Origin: Alphaproteobacteria bacterium
GTDB lineage: Bacteria; Pseudomonadota; Alphaproteobacteria; Reyranellales; Reyranellaceae
NCBI GenBank assembly: GCA_016869975.1
Contig: VGCZ01000004.1
Coordinates: 62,001 to 126,000 of the forward strand
Direction of reading: 5' to 3'
DNA length: 64,000 nt
Position 1 is the stretch's first letter. Every line of letters begins with the position of its first letter. Positions 58,648 through 64,000 of this stretch are shown one piece after another. Under the pieces are notes generated by a model. The model saw only the letters and a list, made by a program, of their open reading frames with translations. It was not told the DNA's origin and ran no database searches. The position numbers and the translations under genes are program-made.

Positions 58648-59421
58648 TTACCGAACGGCGCGGCGACCCAGCAGATCGATTTCGGGCGTAGGGTCCCATT
58701 GGTGTCTCCAGGGACCGGTGTCCAACCCGCGGCGCAGCCCGGGTCTCGAACGGCGCAGCGGCGGGCCCGGGCGATGGGACGGCACCGGCGGTACGGCCGA
58801 AACGCCGGCGATCCACGTGCCGGCCACATAGGTCTTGGCATAGCCGGTGAGCGTGAGAAATTCGGTCAGATACTCGACGAAGCGCTTCTCGCCGTTCAGA
58901 ACGAAGTGCCCTTCGTTGGCATCGAACAGGCGATAGCAATGCCCAAAGCGCTGCACGGCGATGGCATGCGCGCCACCCGTGCGGCGCAACTCGAAGTAAT
59001 AGAGCCCGTCGCCCGCGAAGACGCGGTCCCGCACGAGCTCGGCGCTGACGCCCCGCTCCGTGCGCATGTAGAGCGCGCGATTGACCGGCACCTCGTACTG
59101 CTTCAGCACGGTTTCGACGCGGATCAGGAAGCCCGCGGTGATGCCGCGGCTGAGCGCCTGGTCGCGCGGGACCTCGGCGAAGCCGCCATTGGCGGTGGGG
59201 CCGGAGTCCTTGCCGCTGCTGATGGTGGTGTAGTGATAGTCTCGACCCCAGGCTCGCAACCCGATCCAGCGCAAGGCGAAGCCGACGCAACGGCCGCTCA
59301 GCCCGGCCGCCGCCCACTCGGCCGGCATCTGCCTTTCATCGAATCCCGGCACATCCTGGTCCATCGCATAGACCAGTTCGCCCCGCCGCATGGCATCTCG
59401 CTGAATGTCGTCCCACCGCAT
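58648..59421 (-). CDS. YopT/C58-like cysteine protease with intact triad
   Basis: A 257-residue protein that fits the peptidase C58 (YopT/AvrPphB) plan. The candidate nucleophile is Cys45 in LSGRCVGFALRWIGLRAW, His152 is in RTGGAHAIAVQRFG, and Asp167 is in YRLFDANEGHFVL. Cys-His-Asp order and the FDANEGHF strand are the family mark. The C-terminal 50 residues are Pro/Arg-rich and likely unstructured. C58 proteases are mainly effectors delivered into eukaryotic or bacterial cells. No secretion genes are seen here. A paralogue without the Cys lies 42 bases upstream on the same strand. Confidence 0.8.
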   Translation of the reverse strand: MRWDDIQRDAMRRGELVYAMDQDVPGFDERQMPAEWAAAGLSGRCVGFALRWIGLRAWGRDYHYTTISSGKDSGPTANGGFAEVPRDQALSRGITAGFLIRVETVLKQYEVPVNRALYMRTERGVSAELVRDRVFAGDGLYYFELRRTGGAHAIAVQRFGHCYRLFDANEGHFVLNGEKRFVEYLTEFLTLTGYAKTYVAGTWIAGVSAVPPVPSHRPGPPLRRSRPGLRRGLDTGPWRHQWDPTPEIDLLGRRAVR

Positions 59422-59463
59422 GGCTGCCGTCCTGTCGCCCGTCGATAGCGACAGGATGCGGCG

Positions 59464-60174
59464 TCATGAGGCGCGGCGCTGTTCCCCGGGGGACACGGCT
59501 CTGATGGTGGGGTTCGCCCCGGCGAGTTCAGGGGTGGCCGCGGCGGCCGTCGCGGCGATGTCCAGAACCCGCCACCGCGCGACCGCGTTGGCGCCGGCGA
59601 CCGTGGTGCCCTTGTCGTAGACGCGACCGTAATCGACCTGGCGCATGAAGCGCTCGAGGAAACCCGCGAAACCGCGCAGGCCGTCGACCCTGAAATGCCC
59701 GTAGTGGCAGTCGAACAGATGGTAACGGTCGCCCTCGCGCTGCGCGGCGAGCGCGTGGACGCGACCGGCGCGGTTCATCTCGAAATAGTACAGCCCGTCG
59801 CCGTAGGAGAGCCGGCCGAGCACCAGGCGCGCGTTGATCGGCTGGGTCGTGTGCATGTAGCGGCGATCGTTCACCGCCACGCCGTACTGGCGCAGCACGG
59901 TCTCGACCCGCGGCAGCACGCGTTGACCGACGCTGCGGCAGATCGCCTGGTCGCGCAGCACCTCGGCCGGCGCGCCCTCGGACACCGGAGCCTCCGGCTC
60001 GCCACGCATGTCGAATGCGAAGTCCTGGTCCCAGGCGCGCTTGCCGATCCAGGTCAGGGCATAGCCGACGCCTTCGCTCAGCGACGCCCAGCCTTCGTTC
60101 ATGGCGTAGACGAGCTCGCCCCGCGCCAGCGCGTCGAGCTGGATCTGGCCCCACGGAAACGCCCCGTTCTCCAT
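59464..60174 (-). CDS. YopT/C58-like paralogue lacking the catalytic cysteine
   Basis: A 236-residue paralogue of the adjacent gene. Shared segments include ARGELVYAMNEG, YALTWIGKRAWDQDF, RVETVLRQYGVAVNDRRYMH, YGDGLYYFEMNRAGRVHALA and YHLFDCHYGHFRVDG. His140 and Asp155 of the triad are kept, but the nucleophile position is Gly35 (SLSEGVGYAL against LSGRCVGFAL), so it should be proteolytically dead. It may be an inhibitor, a substrate-binding decoy or an immunity-like partner of the active copy. ATG 60174 is chosen; GTG 60183 is possible. The C-terminal tail again is low-complexity (Ala/Pro-rich). Confidence 0.78.
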   Translation of the reverse strand: MENGAFPWGQIQLDALARGELVYAMNEGWASLSEGVGYALTWIGKRAWDQDFAFDMRGEPEAPVSEGAPAEVLRDQAICRSVGQRVLPRVETVLRQYGVAVNDRRYMHTTQPINARLVLGRLSYGDGLYYFEMNRAGRVHALAAQREGDRYHLFDCHYGHFRVDGLRGFAGFLERFMRQVDYGRVYDKGTTVAGANAVARWRVLDIAATAAAATPELAGANPTIRAVSPGEQRRAS

Positions 60175-60266
60175 GCTGATCACGCTCTCCCCGTCGCCAC
60201 GTTCTTACGAGATGGCGCGGACAATACCAAGGGTCACGGGAGGCGCTGTTACCGGCGCGACAGGGG

Positions 60267-61271
60267 TCAGGCGGCGCGTTCGGCGGCCAGGCTCTCACGC
60301 AACCCGGCGACGATCTCGAAGGAGCGCAGGCGCGCCTGGTGGTCGAAGATCTGACTGGCGATCATGACCTCGTCGACGCCGGTCTCCGCGATGAAGGCGG
60401 CGAGGCCGCGTCTGACGGTGTCGGGCGAGCCGACCACGGCGCGCCGCTGGGCGTGCTGCACCTGGGCCTTCTCGCGCGGCGTCCAGTATGTATCCATGTC
60501 GTCGATCGGCGGCTGCAGCGGCGTGGGCGTGCCGCGGCGCAGATTGATGAATTGCTGCTGCGCCGAGCTGAACAGCCGGCGCGCCTCGGCGTCGGTGTCG
60601 GCGGCGAAGGTCGAGACGCCGGCCAGGGCGTAGGAACGCTGCAGATACTCCGAGGGCTTGAACTCGTCGCGGTAGATCTTCAGCGCCTCGAGCAGGTAGT
60701 CGGGCGCGAAATGCGAGGCGAAGCCGAAGGGCAGGCCAAAATGGGCCGCGACCTGGGCGCCGAACAGGCTGGAGCCCAGGATCCAGACCGGCACGTTGAG
60801 GCCCTCGCCGGGCACGGCGCGCACCGCCTGGTTGGGGATCGCCGGCCGGAACCAGGCCAGCAGCTCCTGCACATCCTGCGGGAAATTGTCGGCCGCGTTG
60901 AAGTAGCGGCGCAGCGCCTGGGCGGTGCGCTGGTCGGTGCCCGGCGCGCGGCCCAGCCCGAGGTCGATGCGGCCGGGATAGAGCGATTCCAGGGTGCCAA
61001 ACTGCTCGGCGATCATCAGCGGCGCGTGGTTGGGCAGCATGATGCCACCGGAGCCGACGCGGATGGTCTTGGTGCCCTCCGCGACATAGCCGATAGCGAC
61101 CGCCGTGGCGCTGCTGGCGATTCCCGGCATGTTGTGATGTTCCGCCAGCCAGTACCGTTTGTAGCCCCATGTCTCGGCGTGCCGGGCGAGGTCGCGGCTG
61201 TTGTGCAGCGCCTGACGGGCGTCGGAGCCGGCGAGGATCGGCGACAGGTCGAGAACGGAGAACTCAATCAC
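60267..61271 (-). CDS. LLM-class flavin oxidoreductase (luciferase-like, MsnO8 group)
   Basis: A 334-residue luciferase-like protein from GTG 61271. Family marks are [61 protein letters not shown], and [20 protein letters not shown], all diagnostic of the MsnO8-type subgroup with the AEHHN and GRAPGTD signatures. The C-terminal [20 protein letters not shown] closes the barrel. It probably reduces or oxygenates a small organic substrate with FMN. It is the first minus-strand gene of this stretch, divergent from a DHA2 exporter with 149 bases between. Confidence 0.92.
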   Translation of the reverse strand: MIEFSVLDLSPILAGSDARQALHNSRDLARHAETWGYKRYWLAEHHNMPGIASSATAVAIGYVAEGTKTIRVGSGGIMLPNHAPLMIAEQFGTLESLYPGRIDLGLGRAPGTDQRTAQALRRYFNAADNFPQDVQELLAWFRPAIPNQAVRAVPGEGLNVPVWILGSSLFGAQVAAHFGLPFGFASHFAPDYLLEALKIYRDEFKPSEYLQRSYALAGVSTFAADTDAEARRLFSSAQQQFINLRRGTPTPLQPPIDDMDTYWTPREKAQVQHAQRRAVVGSPDTVRRGLAAFIAETGVDEVMIASQIFDHQARLRSFEIVAGLRESLAAERAA

Positions 61272-61420
61272 GGAACCTGCCCCTGCAACGCGCTCAACGC
61301 AGATATGGGATGCCCGGGGCGCAGCGCCAATTCCTTTGCGCCCGCCGCCCGGCCGCCGCAGTGTAGACGGCAAGGGGCGACGGATGGAAACCCGCATGTG
61401 CGACACGATGGCGAGCTGAG

Positions 61421-62914
61421 ATGGGCGCCATCACCGGCCGGCAGTGGCTGACGCTTCTGACGGTCCAGTTCACGACGATCCTGTTCGGGCTGACTGCCAC
61501 CTCGGTGACGGTGATCCTGCCGCAGCTCAAGGGCGCGCTGTCGGCGACGCAGGACCAGATCTCCTGGATCCTGACCTTCAACCTCGTCGCCACCGCCGTG
61601 GCCACGCCGCTGACCGGCTGGCTGGCGGCCAAGCTGGGCTGGCGCGTACTGATGGTGTCGTCGGTGATCGGCTTCACCGCCGCCTCGGTGCTCTGCGGCA
61701 TGGTCAGCACCCTGGAAAGTCTGCTGCTGCTGCGCGTCATCCAGGGCGCCTTCGGCGCGCCGATCTTCCCCATGGGCCAGGCGATCTTGCTGGGCAGCTT
61801 CGAGCGCCACCAGCATCCCTTCATCATCATGATGTGGGGCGTGGGCGGCGTGATGGGCCCGATCATCGGCCCGACCTTCGGCGGCATGGTGAGCGAGCTG
61901 ATCTCCTGGCGCTGGACCTTCTTCCTGATCGCACCGTTGGGCGTGATCGCGGGCTTCCTGGCGGCGGCCGTGCTGACCGACCGCGAGAAGGGCATGCGCC
62001 GGCCGCTCGACTTCACCGGCTACATCTTCCTCGGCATCGCCATCGCCGCCTTCCAGCTCATGTTCGACCGCGGCCAGCGCAACGACTGGTTCGACTCTGC
62101 GGAGACCGTCATCGAGTGCGCGCTGGCGGCGGTGTTCTTCGTCATGTTCCTCATCCACATGCGCACGACATCGACGCCGCTGGTCGAGCCGGCGACCTTC
62201 GCCGACCGCAACTTCGTCGTCGGCGCCACGGTGGCGATCATCATGGGCATGCTGCAATACGTGCCCATGGTGCTGTTCCCGCCCATGCTGCAGGAGCTGC
62301 GCGGCTATCCCGACGGCATCATCGGCCTGCTGGTCGCCTCGCGCGGGCTGGGCAATTTCGGCTCGTTCTTCATCGTCGCGCCGCTCACCCGCATCAGCCC
62401 GCGCTTCTGCCTGTTCCTCGGCTTCTCGATCCAGGCCGTGGCGGCGATCTGGATGGGCTCGCTCGACATCAATCTGAGCACATCCGACGTGATGTTCACC
62501 AACATGCTGCACGGGCTGGGCTTCGGGCTCAGCTACACGCCGATGGCCGTGCTCGCCTTCTCCACCCTGCCCGGCAGCCTGCTCACGCAAGGCAACGCGA
62601 TCTTCGCGCTGGTGCGCATGCTGGGCAGCAGCATCTTCATCTCGATGACGCTCGTGGTCTTCACCCACTCCGTCGCCGAAGCCAGCGTCAACCTCACCAC
62701 CTACATCAACGCGCTGCGCGTCGACGCGCTGCTGCCATGGACCACGACCTACGGTGCGCTGGGCAGCGTCGCGACCTACGACCGCTTGGCCAACGAGGTG
62801 CAGCGCCAGGCCGGCATGATCGGCTACATCAACGCCTTCCACCTGATGACGGCGATCACCATCGCCGCCGCGCCGCTGGCGTTCCTGTTCGCGCCGAGAG
62901 GCGCGGCGCGTTGA
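61421..62914 (+). CDS. DHA2-family MFS drug exporter (EmrB/QacA type)
   Basis: A 497-residue membrane protein with about 14 hydrophobic segments, as in DHA2 exporters. Helix 1 ([20 protein letters not shown]) and the following [20 protein letters not shown] fit the family. The loop motif is [19 protein letters not shown], and motif C-like [20 protein letters not shown] with [15 protein letters not shown] is present. It uses the proton gradient to export drugs or metabolites; a membrane-fusion partner (EmrA type) is not adjacent. ATG 61421 begins GAITGRQW. It is divergent from the luciferase-like gene. Confidence 0.92.
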   Translation: MGAITGRQWLTLLTVQFTTILFGLTATSVTVILPQLKGALSATQDQISWILTFNLVATAVATPLTGWLAAKLGWRVLMVSSVIGFTAASVLCGMVSTLESLLLLRVIQGAFGAPIFPMGQAILLGSFERHQHPFIIMMWGVGGVMGPIIGPTFGGMVSELISWRWTFFLIAPLGVIAGFLAAAVLTDREKGMRRPLDFTGYIFLGIAIAAFQLMFDRGQRNDWFDSAETVIECALAAVFFVMFLIHMRTTSTPLVEPATFADRNFVVGATVAIIMGMLQYVPMVLFPPMLQELRGYPDGIIGLLVASRGLGNFGSFFIVAPLTRISPRFCLFLGFSIQAVAAIWMGSLDINLSTSDVMFTNMLHGLGFGLSYTPMAVLAFSTLPGSLLTQGNAIFALVRMLGSSIFISMTLVVFTHSVAEASVNLTTYINALRVDALLPWTTTYGALGSVATYDRLANEVQRQAGMIGYINAFHLMTAITIAAAPLAFLFAPRGAAR

Positions 62915-62920
62915 TCAAGA

Positions 62921-63238
62921 TCAGGGCAGCGCCATCGTCTCGAGATACGAGACCGGAATCTCCGCCTTGTTCTTGTATTCGTCGAACGCGCCGAGACCAG
63001 GTTTCATCGCGGTGGCGACATTGCGGAAGTGAAAATCGATCTTGTCGCGGTTCACCAGCACCATGCTGCGAACCTTGAAGTACATCGCCGGCTGCCCGGT
63101 GATGCGCGAAATGTCGTCCTTGTTGGTCGATTCGAAGTCCGTCCAGAAGCTGTCCTTGCGCACGGAGCCAAGAATCGCGGCGCCATAGTGGAACAGCTTG
63201 ATGGTGGGGCCCGGCCCGCCGAGAATCGGTTTGACCAT
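62921..63238 (-). CDS. small hypothetical protein
   Basis: A 105-residue soluble protein of no recognised family. ATG 63238 is chosen because GAGGAGG sits five bases upstream; ATG 63259 is the longer option. Notable segments are GGPGPTIKLFHYGAAILGSV, KDDISRITGQPAMYFKVRSM, and a C-terminal AFDEYKNKAEIPVSYLETM. No signal, membrane segment or Cys is present. It lies 6 bases from the convergent exporter stop and 52 bases after the amino-acid-type binding protein, with which it may be cotranscribed. Confidence 0.7.
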   Translation of the reverse strand: MVKPILGGPGPTIKLFHYGAAILGSVRKDSFWTDFESTNKDDISRITGQPAMYFKVRSMVLVNRDKIDFHFRNVATAMKPGLGAFDEYKNKAEIPVSYLETMALP

Positions 63239-63290
63239 CCGCGCCTCCTCGATGCTCAAGCCACAACCTAGCGGAGTAGCGGCCCGGCGC

Positions 63291-64000
63291 CTAGGCCGGC
63301 GGCGCGACCGAGAGGCCGACGACCTTGTGCTTCTCGATCAGGCTCTTCACGAAGCCTGACTTCTTCGCTTCCTCGACGAAGCTGCGCAGGAACGCCGCGC
63401 CGGCCTCGTTCGTCTTGGCGGTGCCGATGGCCTGCTGCACGGCAGTGAACTGGCCGTCGAGGATGCGCGAGCCGGGCACCTTCTGCACGTCGCTCAGCAG
63501 GCGCGGCTTCAGGCCGGCCATGGCTTCGAGCTTGTCGTTGACGAAGAGGTTGAGGGCGCCGTCGAGGCCCTCGGTGCGCACCAAGGTGGCGTTCTTGATG
63601 TTGCGTTCCAGCCAGAGGTCGTAGGCGCTGCGCGCGGAGACCGCGATGCGCACGCCCTTGCTGTCGACCTCGGTGACGCTCTTCAGCGTCGAGCCTGCCG
63701 GCACGAGGTAGGTGGCCTCGATCTCGACGTACGCGGCGGTGAAGGTGATCTTCTGCGCCCGCGCCGGCTCGGCGCCGATCAGGCCGATATCCCAGGTGTT
63801 GGTGCCGCCGTGATCGGCCAGCTCGCCCGGCGTCTTGTAGGGCAGGTACTTCACCGGCACGCCCAGTCTCTCGGCGATCGCGGCGGCCATGTCGGGGGAG
63901 ACGCCGGCCGGGTCGCCTGACGGCGTCTTGCCCGTGACCAACAGGAAATTGCCCATGTTGATGGCGGCGCGCAGGACGCCCGTGGGCGCGAGTTGGGCGG
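63291..64000 (-). CDS. ABC transporter substrate-binding protein, family 3 (amino-acid type), N-terminus beyond window
   Basis: The frame is open to base 64000, so the start and signal peptide are missing; about 235 residues are seen. Family 3 marks are LAPTGVLRAAINMGNFLLV, the ligand loop PAGVSPDMAAAIAERLGVPV, TWDIGLIGAEPARAQKITFT, DSKGVRIAVSARSAYDLWLE and GQFTAVQQAIGTAKTNEAG. These proteins bind amino acids or similar small solutes for an ABC importer. The usual Arg-Asp ligand pair is less obvious than in HisJ. Any permease genes would be beyond the window. Confidence 0.9.
   Translation of the reverse strand, partial: AQLAPTGVLRAAINMGNFLLVTGKTPSGDPAGVSPDMAAAIAERLGVPVKYLPYKTPGELADHGGTNTWDIGLIGAEPARAQKITFTAAYVEIEATYLVPAGSTLKSVTEVDSKGVRIAVSARSAYDLWLERNIKNATLVRTEGLDGALNLFVNDKLEAMAGLKPRLLSDVQKVPGSRILDGQFTAVQQAIGTAKTNEAGAAFLRSFVEEAKKSGFVKSLIEKHKVVGLSVAPPA

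Overview
The window is high-GC, gene-dense bacterial chromosome with about 62 protein genes and no rRNA, tRNA or CRISPR array visible. It looks like an alphaproteobacterium, probably Rhizobiales-like or Reyranella-like. Reasons: a GTTC-N7-GTTC LexA box in front of dinB, many solitary TctC/Bug-type binding proteins, abundant CoA-ester catabolism genes, and several families of dispersed palindromic repeats between genes. The genus is an inference.

Layout. 1-8.6 kb: a cut-off VOC protein, a lysozyme-inhibitor-like lipoprotein, a crotonase, msrQ, an SDR coupled to a peptide-type binding protein, a flavoprotein, a broken Phd-type antitoxin, an exported FMN hydroxyacid dehydrogenase with a CxxCH motif, and a PLP enzyme. 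8.6-12.2 kb: a four-gene minus-strand operon built around a UGSC-type selenoprotein. An in-frame TGA is followed at once by GGC TCC TGT and a good bacterial SECIS hairpin, beside a thioredoxin-reductase-like flavoprotein and two paralogous proteins of unknown function. 12.3-18.9 kb: crotonase, class III CoA-transferase, atypical SDR, and a TRAP transporter. 19-28.7 kb: an orphan phage terminase small subunit, two tandem Bug proteins, a single-chain biotin-dependent acyl-CoA carboxylase, an enolase-superfamily enzyme and an HpaI-type aldolase. 28.8-33.5 kb: a NicC-like flavin hydroxylase, a sodium symporter, a hydroxyacid dehydrogenase and an amidohydrolase.

33.6-39.8 kb is one tightly packed eight-gene operon. 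A molybdenum hydroxylase pair leads, followed by a monohaem cytochrome c, a flavocytochrome c flavoprotein, and SoxX, SoxY, SoxZ and SoxA. SoxB and SoxCD are absent, and the SoxY carrier end is unusual. 40-48 kb: a Baeyer-Villiger monooxygenase, cinA, a cupin, and a GMC / NHL-propeller / GMC set.

47.9-50.2 kb holds what reads as a split-borosin RiPP locus: a 75-residue precursor overlapping an alpha-N-methyltransferase of the OphMA/SonM type, followed by an MFS transporter. 50.3-55.2 kb: a two-subunit CoA-transferase, SOS-regulated dinB, another Bug protein, and an M23 peptidase with a membrane-anchored partner. 55.4-61.3 kb: an orphan ThsB-type TIR-like protein coupled to a hydrolase-methyltransferase fusion, two flavin monooxygenases, and two tandem YopT/C58-like proteins, one of which has lost the catalytic cysteine. 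The window closes with a DHA2 drug exporter, a small unknown protein and a cut-off amino-acid-type binding protein.

The two systems most worth following are the selenoprotein operon and the split-borosin locus. The Mo-hydroxylase/Sox operon and the YopT-like pair come next.
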